From positions 2,108,001 to 2,172,000 of the forward strand of contig NZ_CP125957.1 of the NCBI RefSeq assembly GCF_030064125.1: DNA of 64,000 nt. The letters are read 5' to 3'. Below, one piece after another: positions 23,825-32,595 of the stretch (its first letter is position 1; each line of letters opens with the position of its first letter). The position numbers and the translations under genes are program-made. Under the pieces are notes generated by a model that saw nothing but the letters and a program-made list of their open reading frames with translations, was not told where the DNA came from and made no database searches. The stretch is from Pseudomonas sp. G2-4. GTDB lineage: Bacteria; Pseudomonadota; Gammaproteobacteria; Pseudomonadales; Pseudomonadaceae.

Positions 23825-24663
23825 GCCGCCACCGCCTGGCCGCAGCCGCACTCAGCGTGCCGCTCGTAGGCGCGCTGGAGCTTGATGTCGTACAGGTTCC
23901 GCTGGTAGTCCGGGCCGTTGTAGAGCTTGGCGAATTCGGCCCATTTACGGCCTTTCAACGCTTTGTGCAGCACCGGGTCGGTCTGGATGAAACGCATGAA
24001 GGCGGCAAACTGTTGAGACTCGCCTGCGCTCATGTCCTCGACGAACGCCTGCACGCTGGCATAGCCCAGGCGCTGCCAGTGGAAGCCCATGATCTGGAAC
24101 GCGCCCCAGGAAGCGGATTCCAGCGCGGCGGTGTCGTCGATCAGGCGCGCATGGCCCAGGCGTTGATGCTCAGCAGTGCCGCCGGCATAGCCCCCGGACT
24201 TCGGATTGACGATGGCCGGATTGGCGGCGGCCAGCTGGTCGGCGTGGCGCTTGAGTTCGTCGGGGTTGTCGCCTTCGTGGCGCGGTGTGGCGAGCTGGCG
24301 GTACATGATGTGCCGCTCGAACAGAATCACCGGCTTGCCATTCGCCAAGAAGCCCTTGCCCTTGGATTCAACCTCGTTGACGGCGTAGACGCTCGCCAGC
24401 GGTACGTCGAGGATCTGTGCGGCCTGCACCAGGTCTTCGTTTTTCAGCAGGGACAGGCAGTCACCGTCGGCCAGGCTGGCCTGGGTCTTTTCGCCGGCAA
24501 CGCCATCGGCGACCAATCCGACTTTCAACTGATACGCCCGTACAACCGCTTCAGTGGAATCGCCATAGTCGCCGTCCACCACCAGCCCGGCGCCGTGGTC
24601 GTTCAGGTTTTTTTGCAGGATGCGCACCGCTTGTGAGCGGTCGCCGTGACGAAGCGTCGTCAT
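23821..24663 (-). CDS. Endolysin: peptidoglycan-binding plus N-acetylmuramidase domain
   Basis: 280 residues. Residues about 5-65 form a PG_binding_1 domain (GDRSQAVRILQKNLNDHG, VDGDYGDSTEAVVRAYQ). From about 90 to the end is an N-acetylmuramidase (DUF3380) domain with the catalytic glutamate in AVNEVESKGKGF, and FERHIMYR, SWGAFQIMG and YNGPDYQ. It has no signal peptide, so it needs the holin encoded directly upstream (ATGA overlap). Modular binding domain is typical for Pseudomonas phage lysins. Confidence 0.9.
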   Translation of the reverse strand: MTTLRHGDRSQAVRILQKNLNDHGAGLVVDGDYGDSTEAVVRAYQLKVGLVADGVAGEKTQASLADGDCLSLLKNEDLVQAAQILDVPLASVYAVNEVESKGKGFLANGKPVILFERHIMYRQLATPRHEGDNPDELKRHADQLAAANPAIVNPKSGGYAGGTAEHQRLGHARLIDDTAALESASWGAFQIMGFHWQRLGYASVQAFVEDMSAGESQQFAAFMRFIQTDPVLHKALKGRKWAEFAKLYNGPDYQRNLYDIKLQRAYERHAECGCGQAVAA

Positions 24664-24983
24664 AGCTGTTCTACCTTGCGAGTGAAAAACTTCTTGGCAG
24701 CGGCGCGAGTCCCCTCGACCCCGAGCAAGCCGATCACCCCACCGAAGAACGGTGCGGTTGAGGCGGGGATACCGAGCAGCGCCAAACCATGGCTGGCGGC
24801 CAACGCCAGGGCACCGCAAAGGGGGGCCTCGACGGCCATCCGCCTCAAGGTGCCACCGCCATACATGATCCGTAGGGCTGCGATGGCCACGGCGAGAATC
24901 CCCGCGTACAGGGCAGGCCAGTTCTGTTCGAGCCAGGCGACGAGCCAGGCCCAGGTGTCGGGACGTTCAGGCATGCGCTTCAT
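24660..24983 (-). CDS. Phage holin
   Basis: 107 residues with membrane segments LYAGILAVAIAALRIMYGG and PLCGALALAASHGLALLGIP plus a third near FFGGVIGLLGVEG, and a charged C-terminus (KKFFTRKVEQL). This matches holins of P2/lambda-type cassettes. It precedes the endolysin with an ATGA overlap and times lysis by opening the inner membrane. Confidence 0.85.
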   Translation of the reverse strand: MKRMPERPDTWAWLVAWLEQNWPALYAGILAVAIAALRIMYGGGTLRRMAVEAPLCGALALAASHGLALLGIPASTAPFFGGVIGLLGVEGTRAAAKKFFTRKVEQL

Positions 24984-25028
24984 TCCGTAATCCAGGGTGG
25001 GTGGGTTCGTGGGATCGCTGCAGGTTGA

Positions 25029-25241
25029 TCAGTCCCATAGGTTCACCATCTGCCGCTGTGGCGCGGCCGTCTGGGCTTCGGGCATTTGCACGGCCAGGCC
25101 TTGGGGCAGGATCGGCCCGTAGTCGGCCAGGCCGGGGTTGGCTTCGAGTACCGCTTCGGTTACGCCGGCGGTGCGGCCGTAGTGACGCCAGCACAACGCG
25201 TCAACGGTGTCGTTCTGGAAGGCGCGGACGGTGACGGGCAT
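25029..25241 (-). CDS. X: Tail protein gpX
   Basis: 70 residues, starts MPVTVRAFQNDTVDALCWRHYG, followed by VLEANPGLADYGPILPQG, the typical P2 gpX pattern that resembles a LysM-like fold. The ATG overlaps the L stop by one base. Needed for tail assembly. Confidence 0.9.
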   Translation of the reverse strand: MPVTVRAFQNDTVDALCWRHYGRTAGVTEAVLEANPGLADYGPILPQGLAVQMPEAQTAAPQRQMVNLWD

Positions 25242-25702
25242 CAGATCAGCTCCACGGTGGTGCGGTTGATACCGAGGAAGTCACGCACGGTCCAGCGCAA
25301 GTCGCGGCGGTAGTCGTCGATGTTTGGCGTGAGGTCTTCGGCGTTCTGGTTGCCGCTGTTGGTGGTGTCGTAGGATCGGTAGCGCTCACACACTTCGGCT
25401 CCGGTGGCGGCTTCGATGGCCCGGCGGTAGAGGTGCACCAGGACCGGAACGTCGTTGATCCTTTCGCTGGGCACGTCGGCCAGTTCGGCATGGCCAGCGG
25501 CTTGTTGAGCGGTGCGCCATTTGCCCAGCTCGCGGTTGACGCTGATGGCTGCTGCAATGGCGGCAGTCTCCAAGCGCGGCGCGGTGACGCTGGCGTCAAT
25601 CCTCAGTGTTGCGCGCAACTGATCCAGGTCGATCGAGGGCCAGAAGACGTCGGTGTTGATATGGCCGCTGGCGACGGTGCCGCTGGCTACGAATCCGCTC
25701 AT
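25241..25702 (-). CDS. L: Head completion/stabilisation protein gpL
   Basis: 153 residues, starts MSGFVASGTVASGHINTDVFWPSIDL, with INRELGKWRTAQQAAGHAEL and AVCERYRSYDTTNSG-like VCERYRSYDTTNSG, conserved in P2 gpL. It attaches to filled heads. The C-terminal VRDFLGINRTTVELI ends at the X start. Confidence 0.9.
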   Translation of the reverse strand: MSGFVASGTVASGHINTDVFWPSIDLDQLRATLRIDASVTAPRLETAAIAAAISVNRELGKWRTAQQAAGHAELADVPSERINDVPVLVHLYRRAIEAATGAEVCERYRSYDTTNSGNQNAEDLTPNIDDYRRDLRWTVRDFLGINRTTVELI

Positions 25703-25806
25703 GAAACAGCACTCAGAAATGGGTCGCCGGTGGTCGGGGCTTCACGTTCAGGAGGAGCGGCCTGGCCGATCCGCCCCGAGCCGGCGGGGTGCGTGGGGAC
25801 GCTCGG

Positions 25807-26523
25807 TCAGCTGCTTGGAGCAGCGAATTTCTTGAGGAGGCGTTCGACGCGCTCCAGATCCTTCTTGCCGCCGCAGCTGGTGTTCAGCTCAATAGCGCGG
25901 GCCAGATGTTTCTTCGCGGAGTCCAGGTAGCCGAGGACGATCACCTGATTTTCGGAGGTGTCATCGTCAGCAACCTTTTCGGCGAATGCCTTGCCCAACG
26001 CCAGGTGCAGCTTGGCTTTAGCCTGGTCGGGCATGTCTTCTTCACCCGCGATCTGCTCGGTGCGCAGCAGCAGATCCAGATCAAAGGTGCCACCAGCCTT
26101 TTGCGCCTTCAGGGCCACTTCGGCGATTTCTTCCGCGACGATGGTGCCGGTGGTGCGTTCGAAGCGGTCAGGCATCAGTAGCGCGTGGTGGATCACGTAT
26201 TCGGCAATATCAAGGGCGCCGGCAAAGTCCGTGGCGTCCATCCGCCAAACCATCAGCGTGGTCAGCACCTGGTCCTGGGCGCCTTTGCCTTCGGCAAGAA
26301 CACCCTCCACATAGGGAACATACTCAGGCAGCAGTTGCCGTTTCAGCTCCGCTTTGCCTTCGGTCGACTGCACCTGTTTCAGGCGCAGGTAGTCCTGTTG
26401 GAGCTTGGCGAGGTGCAGCTCGTAAACGGTTGAACCTTCCATGGTCATGGCAGGACCGGCCACGGCAGCCGCTGCAACGGCTGCTGTGACGCGCTGGAAG
26501 TGACGACGGCAAGGGTTGGTCAT
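25807..26523 (-). CDS. M: Terminase small (endonuclease) subunit gpM
   Basis: 238 residues, starts MTNPCRRHFQRVTAAVAAA, with QDYLRLKQVQSTEGKAELKRQLLPEY and the MVWRMDATDFAGALDIAEYVI region, both typical of P2 gpM. It cuts at cos together with gpP. A 104-base gap without visible features follows before L. Confidence 0.9.
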   Translation of the reverse strand: MTNPCRRHFQRVTAAVAAAAVAGPAMTMEGSTVYELHLAKLQQDYLRLKQVQSTEGKAELKRQLLPEYVPYVEGVLAEGKGAQDQVLTTLMVWRMDATDFAGALDIAEYVIHHALLMPDRFERTTGTIVAEEIAEVALKAQKAGGTFDLDLLLRTEQIAGEEDMPDQAKAKLHLALGKAFAEKVADDDTSENQVIVLGYLDSAKKHLARAIELNTSCGGKKDLERVERLLKKFAAPSS

Positions 26524-26534
26524 GATTGCCGGCC

Positions 26535-27542
26535 TCAGCTCAGGGTGATGTTTTCGGCCATGGCAGCGCAGCCCAGGTCTTCAATCACGTAGCTTTCATT
26601 GACCGATTCGAAGTTCTCGATGCGGTCGCGTTTGGCGTTGTCGACGACGGTGCGGCGGCGGGTGTTTTCCTGCCAGTAGATCGACAGGTTGTCGAGGCGG
26701 GTCACCAGCAGCCCGTTGGCCGGAAAGTGCGGCACACGTACGGCTGGCAGGTTGCCGATGCGCTTTTGGCTGGTGACGATATCGGCCGCAAGCATTTCGG
26801 TGGGAGCCTGGGTTTTGTTAATGATCGGGAAGTACTTGTCGGCCAGCAGTTGGCGACCGCAGATCACGACCAGGTCGGTGTCCTCCTGGTACCAGGGTTC
26901 GATGAACTCGTTGACCATGCTCACGACCAGGGCGTCGATGTTTTCGAAGTCCTTGCCGGCGCCGATCTGGATTTTTCCGCTGCCGTCGACCACTTCCTTC
27001 ATCACACGGGCGGGGTTTTCCAGACGCATTTTTTCCAGCCAGCCGACGTTGACGTCCTGCAACAGTTGGTTGATTGCCGGGTTGGAGGTTGCTGCACGGC
27101 TGGTACCGTTCCAACCGATCATGATCCGGTTGAGCGCCTGGGCCTTGATGATGGCGTCACGAATTCGTGCCTGGAAGTCCTTGAACTTGGCCCACTGGTC
27201 CAGCTTCTGGTAACGAATGCCCGTGTCGAAGTTGGTCTGTGTGCAGACGTACCCTCGGTTATCCAGGCCGCTTGGGTCGCGGGGTTCACGGTCTTTGACG
27301 GTGGTGTCGGTAGTACTGGCAATGGTGCCGTCGATACCAATGCCGATTTTTTCACCCGACTGCTCGGAGACGCCAAACACGTTGATGGCGCTGAGGAACG
27401 CGCTGGATTCCTGAATTCGGGTTTCCAGAGTCTGCGCGACGCTTGGGGCGGCGGTAAATTTGGTGGTGACGTCGCCCACCCCGTGCAATTGCGCGAGTTG
27501 TTGCAGGTAGGCGTTGAAAAGGACGCGAGTATCGTTACGCAT
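26535..27542 (-). CDS. N: Major capsid protein gpN
   Basis: 335 residues (P2 N has 357), starts MRNDTRVLFNAYLQQLAQLHG. Contains SGEKIGIGIDGTIASTTDT, then GWNGTSRAATSNPAINQLLQDV and TNGLLVTRLDNLSIYWQ-like NGLLVTRLDNLSIYW, all typical. Processed by gpO protease in P2; the N-terminal segment would be the part removed. Confidence 0.93.
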   Translation of the reverse strand: MRNDTRVLFNAYLQQLAQLHGVGDVTTKFTAAPSVAQTLETRIQESSAFLSAINVFGVSEQSGEKIGIGIDGTIASTTDTTVKDREPRDPSGLDNRGYVCTQTNFDTGIRYQKLDQWAKFKDFQARIRDAIIKAQALNRIMIGWNGTSRAATSNPAINQLLQDVNVGWLEKMRLENPARVMKEVVDGSGKIQIGAGKDFENIDALVVSMVNEFIEPWYQEDTDLVVICGRQLLADKYFPIINKTQAPTEMLAADIVTSQKRIGNLPAVRVPHFPANGLLVTRLDNLSIYWQENTRRRTVVDNAKRDRIENFESVNESYVIEDLGCAAMAENITLS

Positions 27543-27587
27543 GGTGTTCTCCGATGTTCCTTGGCTGGGTGTTGTCCGTGATGTGGA

Positions 27588-28466
27588 TCAGCAGTCGGTG
27601 ACGAGCTTCCCGTCACCGCCCGTAGCAGCAGGGCGAGCGGCGAACTGCGTTTTCGTGCCGGTGTTGTCCGGGGTGTTTTCGAGCTTTTTGACCAGGTCGC
27701 TGAAGTCAGCAGACAGCTTTTCGTGGGCTGCCTGCAGCTTCTCGCGAGCGGATTTTTCAGCGGCAAAGGCTTCGCCTTGGCTGGCAACATGCTCGGCCAT
27801 GGCCTCAACGGATTCGCCGAGTTCCGCAAAAATGGCGGCGTCCTTGCCTTCCTTGTCCTTGCTTTTGCCGAGGGCTTCGAGAACGCGGCTGAAAATGCCT
27901 GCAACTTTGCTGCTTTCGTCCTCAACGTCTTCGAATTCAAGTGCGACCTCGATAGCCTCGGAAAAAAGGTTGTCGGGGTTGCTTTTGCGACTTGCCAGCG
28001 GGTTTTTGTCCGGGTGCTGGGAACTGAAGGCAAGCATTTCAGTACCCAAGCTCGCTGGGCTGTCGGTGACCGCGATACCGTCCAGATAGGCGCGGCCGGT
28101 GTCAGCGAACTTCGGGCGAATCTCGATGCTGGTAAACATTTTCTGCCGGGCCTTGTTCATGGTGATCAGGTCGGCAGTCGGTTCGATTTGGGCAAACAGC
28201 GCCAGCTTTTTAGCCCCGGCGATTTCGATTTCTTCAGTCTTCAGCGCAACCACATCGCCGTAAGCACGGAAGGGGCTGTCGGGCAGCATGCTGCGCATGT
28301 GCTCGATCCAGACTCGTGCCCCGTAGGTGTTTTGGCTGTAGGTCTCGGCAGCATCGACCAGCCATTGCCGTTCGATCTGGCGACCGTCAGTGGTGGCGCC
28401 TTCAACGGCGACGCGGAAAAACTTGGAGCGTTGTTTCTTGGCTGGGGTGTCGGTTTTGCCGGCCAT
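27588..28466 (-). CDS. O: Capsid scaffold and protease gpO
   Basis: 292 residues, starts MAGKTDTPAKKQRSKFFRVA. D27, H56 and S113 (in TTDGRQ, WIEHMR and FTSIEIR) fit the catalytic triad of P2 gpO (D19, H48, S107); the Asp-His distance is identical at 29. The C-terminal half is coiled-coil scaffold. First gene of the leftward late operon, divergent from P over a 151-base gap. Confidence 0.9.
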   Translation of the reverse strand: MAGKTDTPAKKQRSKFFRVAVEGATTDGRQIERQWLVDAAETYSQNTYGARVWIEHMRSMLPDSPFRAYGDVVALKTEEIEIAGAKKLALFAQIEPTADLITMNKARQKMFTSIEIRPKFADTGRAYLDGIAVTDSPASLGTEMLAFSSQHPDKNPLASRKSNPDNLFSEAIEVALEFEDVEDESSKVAGIFSRVLEALGKSKDKEGKDAAIFAELGESVEAMAEHVASQGEAFAAEKSAREKLQAAHEKLSADFSDLVKKLENTPDNTGTKTQFAARPAATGGDGKLVTDC

Positions 28467-28550
28467 GCGTGAATCCTCAGTGCGGTGGCTGTGTGCCTTG
28501 GCGATGAGCGCATGTTGTTGAGCGCGAGCGTGACGGGCAACGACGTGCTC

Positions 28551-28571
28551 TTGTAGAACGGGCTGTTACAA
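28551..28571. promoter_or_regulatory. Candidate Ogr-binding site, divergent promoters P_P/P_O
   Basis: TTGT at 28551-28554, 13 bases, ACAA at 28568-28571, between the divergent genes O and P, 47-67 bases from the P start. Same form as the sites at 15754 and 20828. Confidence 0.6.
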
Positions 28572-28617
28572 GGACGGGCGCGGGTACTGTACGCGCGCGG
28601 GCGGCAGCATCTGCGCC

Positions 28618-30375
28618 ATGAATGCCATCGTCGAATTACCCACCGATCACCGCCGCCATGCCAAGCACCTGTATTGGCAGGGCTATCGCGTGTGCGAGAT
28701 CGCCGAACTGATCGGGGAGAAGGAAAAAACCCTGCACAGCTGGAAGGCCCGTGACGAATGGGACCGGGCCACGCCTCTGGAGCGTATTCAGGCCGCGACC
28801 GAAGCGCGGTTGGTGCAGTTGATCCTCAAAGACCCCAAGTCAGGATCGGACTACAAGGAAATTGACCTGCTGCACCGCCAGCTTGAGCGGCAGGCGCGCA
28901 TTCAGCGCTTCAACGAGGGCGGTACCGAAACCGAACTGAATCCGAACCTGGCCAAGCGCAACGAAGGGCCGAAGAAGGCGCCGAAACGCAACGAGTTCGA
29001 CGAAGAACATATCGAAAAGCTGACCGAGGCCTTCATTGATGGTTGTTTCGGCTACCAGCTCGATTGGTACAAGGCCGGCAACCAACGCACCCGCGCAATC
29101 CTCAAATCCCGACAGATCGGCGCCACTTACTATTTTGCTCGCGAGGCACTGATTGATGCGCTGACCACGGGGCGCAACCAGATTTTCCTGTCGGCTTCGA
29201 AGAATCAGGCGCACATCTTCAAAGCCTACATCCAGGCGTTTGCCCGTGAGGTGGTCGGTGTTGAACTGACTGGCGATCCGATCATCCTGAGCAACGGCGC
29301 CGAGCTGCACTTTTTGGGCACCAACGCCCGCACGGCCCAGGGTTACCACGGCAATTTCTACTTCGACGAATTCTTCTGGACGTTCAAGTTCAAGGAACTG
29401 AACAAGGTCGCCAGCGGCATGGCGATGCAGAAGCAGTACCGCCGAACCTACTTTTCGACGCCTTCCAGCATGGCGCACGAAGCCTATACGTTCTGGACGG
29501 GGGAGCGCTTCAACAAGGGCAAGCCAGCGGCGCAGCGCGTCAAAATCGACGTTTCCCACGACTCGCTGCAACAGGGCCGGCTTTGCGAGGACCGTGTCTG
29601 GCGGCAGATCGTCACCATTCTGGATGCGGAGGACCGTGGCTGCGACCTGTTCGACCTCGACGAACTCCGCCAGGAGTACGACGCCGAGGCCTTCCAGAAC
29701 CTGCTGATGTGTCAGTTCATCGACGACGGCGCCAGTATTTTCCCGTTGGCAATGTTGCAGCCGTGCATGGTCGACAGTTGGGACCTGTGGGCAGAGGACT
29801 ACAAACCGTTTGCCGCTCGGCCGTTCGGGGATCGTCAGGTCTGGGTCGGTTACGACCCCGCCGAGAATGGCGACAGCGCGGGGCTGGTGGTAATCGGCCC
29901 GCCCACGGTGCCTGGCGGCAAATTCAGGGTGCTGGAAAAACACCAGTTCCGGGGCATGGACTTTGCGGCCCAGGCCGAAGCCATCCGCCAGGTCACCAGG
30001 CGCTATTGGGTGACATACATCGGGATCGACATCACTGGCATGGGCTCCGGCGTGGCGCAGTTGGTGAAGCAGTTCTTCCCTAACATCACCACTTTCAGCT
30101 ATTCGCCCGAAGTCAAAACCCGCCTGGTGCTGAAGGCTTACGACGTCATCAAAAACGGCCGCCTGGAGTTCGATGCCGGCTGGACGGACATGGCGCAGTC
30201 ACTGATGGCTATCCGCAAAACAATCACCGCCTCCGGGCGCATGTTCACTTACACGGCCGGTCGCACAGACGAGACGGGCCATGCCGACTTGGCATGGGCG
30301 CTGTTCCACGCATTGCACAACGAACCCCTTGAAGGGCAGACCACGGCGAATACCGGATTTATGGAGTCTTACTGA
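28618..30375 (+). CDS. P: Terminase large (ATPase) subunit gpP
   Basis: 585 residues. The N-terminal helix-turn-helix (KHLYWQGYRVCEIAELIGEK, TLHSWKARDEW) precedes the ATPase lobe, where ILKSRQIGATYYFAREAL is the variant Walker A and GNFYFDEFFW the Walker B. The C-terminal nuclease-like domain has WVGYDPAENGDSAG. It pumps DNA into the head. The stop overlaps the Q start. Confidence 0.93.
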   Translation: MNAIVELPTDHRRHAKHLYWQGYRVCEIAELIGEKEKTLHSWKARDEWDRATPLERIQAATEARLVQLILKDPKSGSDYKEIDLLHRQLERQARIQRFNEGGTETELNPNLAKRNEGPKKAPKRNEFDEEHIEKLTEAFIDGCFGYQLDWYKAGNQRTRAILKSRQIGATYYFAREALIDALTTGRNQIFLSASKNQAHIFKAYIQAFAREVVGVELTGDPIILSNGAELHFLGTNARTAQGYHGNFYFDEFFWTFKFKELNKVASGMAMQKQYRRTYFSTPSSMAHEAYTFWTGERFNKGKPAAQRVKIDVSHDSLQQGRLCEDRVWRQIVTILDAEDRGCDLFDLDELRQEYDAEAFQNLLMCQFIDDGASIFPLAMLQPCMVDSWDLWAEDYKPFAARPFGDRQVWVGYDPAENGDSAGLVVIGPPTVPGGKFRVLEKHQFRGMDFAAQAEAIRQVTRRYWVTYIGIDITGMGSGVAQLVKQFFPNITTFSYSPEVKTRLVLKAYDVIKNGRLEFDAGWTDMAQSLMAIRKTITASGRMFTYTAGRTDETGHADLAWALFHALHNEPLEGQTTANTGFMESY

Positions 30376-31415
30376 TGAGCAGACGCAAGCGCGCAACCCA
30401 ATTAGCCAATGCCAAGCCGCCAATTGAGGGGGAGCTGCTGCCGCCCGAGGCTGGACCCGTTGAGGCGTTCACCTTTGGCGACCCGACGCCGGTACTCGAT
30501 GGCAGGGAAGTCCTGGACTATCTGGAGTGCTGGGCCAATGGGCGTTGGTTCGAAACCCCCATGTCCATGGATGGCCTGGCGAAGACGACGCGGGCCAGCG
30601 TGTACCTTCAATCGGGGCTGAACTTCAAACGCAACATGCTGGCCCGCACGTTCGTTCCGCATCGGTTGTTGAGTCGCCAGGCCTTTGAGCAATTCGCCCT
30701 GGATTGGCTGTGGTGCGGCAACTGCTACCTGGAGAAGCGCAGCAACATGCTGCGCAGCACCATGGGCCTGCTGCCACCGCTGGCGAAGTACATGCGCCGG
30801 GGCGTCGACTTGGAGACCTATTACCAGGTGCGTGGATGGAAAGATGAGCATGAGTTTGCTCCGGGTTCGATCTGCCACTTGCGGGAAGCTGATATCAATC
30901 AGGAGATCTACGGCTTGCCAGAGTGGCTAGCTGCGCTGCAAAGCGCGCTGCTCAACGAGAGCGCCACGCTGTTCCGCCGCAAGTACTACAACAACGGCAG
31001 CCATGCCGGTTTCATCCTGTACATGACCGACGCGGCGCAAAAAGAGGAAGACATCGACTCACTGCGCACCGCGCTGAAGAACTCCAAAGGGCCTGGTAAC
31101 TTTCGCAACCTGTTTGTCTACGCGCCGGCCGGGAAGAAGGACGGCATCCAGCTCATTCCTGTCAGCGAGGTGGCTGCCAAGGACGAGTTCAGCTCAATCA
31201 AGAACATCAGCCGCGACGATCTGCTCGCGGCGTTGCGCATTCCGCCACAGTTGATGGGCATCGTTCCGCAGAACGCTGGTGGTTTTGGGTCGTTGCGAGA
31301 GGCTGCCCAGGTCTGGACGGAGAACGAGCTTGAGCCGCTGCAGGCGCGTCTGGCCCAGGTAAATGAGTGGCTGGGTGAAGAGGTGGTGCGCTTTACACCA
31401 TTCGAACCAGACTGA
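30375..31415 (+). CDS. Q: Portal protein gpQ
   Basis: 346 residues (P2 Q has 344), starts MSRRKRATQLANAKPP. YRTKYYNNGSHAGFILYMTD-like RRKYYNNGSHAGFILYMTD and LLAALRIPPQLMGIVPQNAGGFGS are hallmark portal segments of the P2 group. The ATG overlaps the P stop. A terminator-like hairpin follows. Confidence 0.93.
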   Translation: MSRRKRATQLANAKPPIEGELLPPEAGPVEAFTFGDPTPVLDGREVLDYLECWANGRWFETPMSMDGLAKTTRASVYLQSGLNFKRNMLARTFVPHRLLSRQAFEQFALDWLWCGNCYLEKRSNMLRSTMGLLPPLAKYMRRGVDLETYYQVRGWKDEHEFAPGSICHLREADINQEIYGLPEWLAALQSALLNESATLFRRKYYNNGSHAGFILYMTDAAQKEEDIDSLRTALKNSKGPGNFRNLFVYAPAGKKDGIQLIPVSEVAAKDEFSSIKNISRDDLLAALRIPPQLMGIVPQNAGGFGSLREAAQVWTENELEPLQARLAQVNEWLGEEVVRFTPFEPD

Positions 31416-31434
31416 AGCCCTCATGAAAACAACG

Positions 31435-31456
31435 AAGCCGCCCGAGAGGGCGGCTT
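31435..31456 (+). terminator. Hairpin terminator after Q
   Basis: A perfect 9-base stem AAGCCGCCC / GGGCGGCTT with the loop GAGA, 20 bases after the Q stop. The T-run after it is weak, but the A-rich sequence upstream could serve the convergent operon on the other strand. Confidence 0.7.
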
Positions 31457-31482
31457 GCATCATCATTGATTGGTGAAGATTA

Positions 31483-32595
31483 TCAGGCTTTGACTAAGCG
31501 GAGATTTGGCTTTCGCTTCGGGATGGAAACAGGCGAAGCCCCATAGTCGCCACTTATGACAACAGGTGCCATGCTGAAGAGGATTGGTATCAAATCATCC
31601 ACAGACACATCCAGCTCTTTTGCGATTCCAGTGAGGGAGCGCCCAGTATCCCTAGCAAGGCCGAGAACCTTCTGAAGCACCTGAGAGGTTTCCCTCTGAG
31701 ATGGCTCAGGCTCCTGAGTCCGAGCCCCCATAGAGGACAGCTCAATACACATGCTTCTGTAAACCCATTCTGACAGCACGCCTGTTTTGTGAAGGCGATA
31801 GGCCAAGGCCATAGCTGAAACGTTCCAGATCTTCTTTGCGCGGATAACGCCCTTAACCGAATTAACACTCCAGCCGTGGGCCAGGATGCTCTGATAAGGC
31901 ATCAGGAAGGCGGACGCGAAAGCGTTGGCTTCGCTCTCAATCTCTTTCCCTTTGTTGCTGCCATGTCGGTGCAAAACCAAATGGCCAAGCTCATGGGCTG
32001 CGTCAAACCGGCTTGCTTCTGCAGACTTTTGTGTATTCAGAAAAACGAAAGGTGTTGTTCCCTTCCGCCAACATGAAAAGGCATTGACCTGATTGGTTTC
32101 TTCAGCAAGTGAGAAGACTCTGACTCCTTTTAGCTCAAGCAAATGGACCAGATTTTTTATGGGAAGCTGCCCAAGCCCCCATTCTACACGCACTGCCTCT
32201 GCTGCAGCTTCTGGGTCCATCCCCGAGCAGTCAGGAACTAAAGGGGCAGGCAGATGGTACTTCGAATCGATCCAGTCACTGAGCATGTACGCGATACCGC
32301 CCGCTGCAAGAGCTGCATCACGCTGACCAGCGGTCATTCGTGAAAATGATCTGAAGCTCGCATTCTCCTCGGTAGGGGCTTCCGGATCACGACCGGAAAA
32401 AAACGGAATCGGAAAACCCAAAGCCTGCGCGATGCAGGCCAAGCTCTCCTCAGTTGGCAACTGGTCTCCGTTCTCGTAGAGAGAAATCGTTTTACTGCTG
32501 AGCAATGTTGCATCCGCAAGCGATTTCTTCGTCCATCCTCGGCGTTGACGAGCTAGTACTAAACGGGCCGGATTGAAATCGCTTATGTCGTTCAT
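31483..32595 (-). CDS. XRE HTH plus ImmA/IrrE metallopeptidase
   Basis: 370 residues. Residues about 8-70 are an XRE helix-turn-helix (LVLARQRRGWTKKSLADATL, TISLYENGDQLPTEESL). The centre carries HELGH in FDAAHELGHLVLHRHG, the zinc site of ImmA/IrrE (DUF955) peptidases that cleave repressors. The C-terminal 80 residues include a second possible DNA-binding segment (DTGRSLTGIAKELDVSVDDL). It is the second gene of a two-gene minus-strand operon with a 4-base ATGA overlap. Convergent with Q; not part of the P2 core. It may be an immunity switch or the antitoxin-like half of a defence module. Confidence 0.8.
   Translation of the reverse strand: MNDISDFNPARLVLARQRRGWTKKSLADATLLSSKTISLYENGDQLPTEESLACIAQALGFPIPFFSGRDPEAPTEENASFRSFSRMTAGQRDAALAAGGIAYMLSDWIDSKYHLPAPLVPDCSGMDPEAAAEAVRVEWGLGQLPIKNLVHLLELKGVRVFSLAEETNQVNAFSCWRKGTTPFVFLNTQKSAEASRFDAAHELGHLVLHRHGSNKGKEIESEANAFASAFLMPYQSILAHGWSVNSVKGVIRAKKIWNVSAMALAYRLHKTGVLSEWVYRSMCIELSSMGARTQEPEPSQRETSQVLQKVLGLARDTGRSLTGIAKELDVSVDDLIPILFSMAPVVISGDYGASPVSIPKRKPNLRLVKA

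Noticed and set aside
26526..27581. 351-codon plus-strand ORF opposite the capsid gene
   Set aside because: Shadow of gpN; the minus-strand product is an unmistakable capsid protein.
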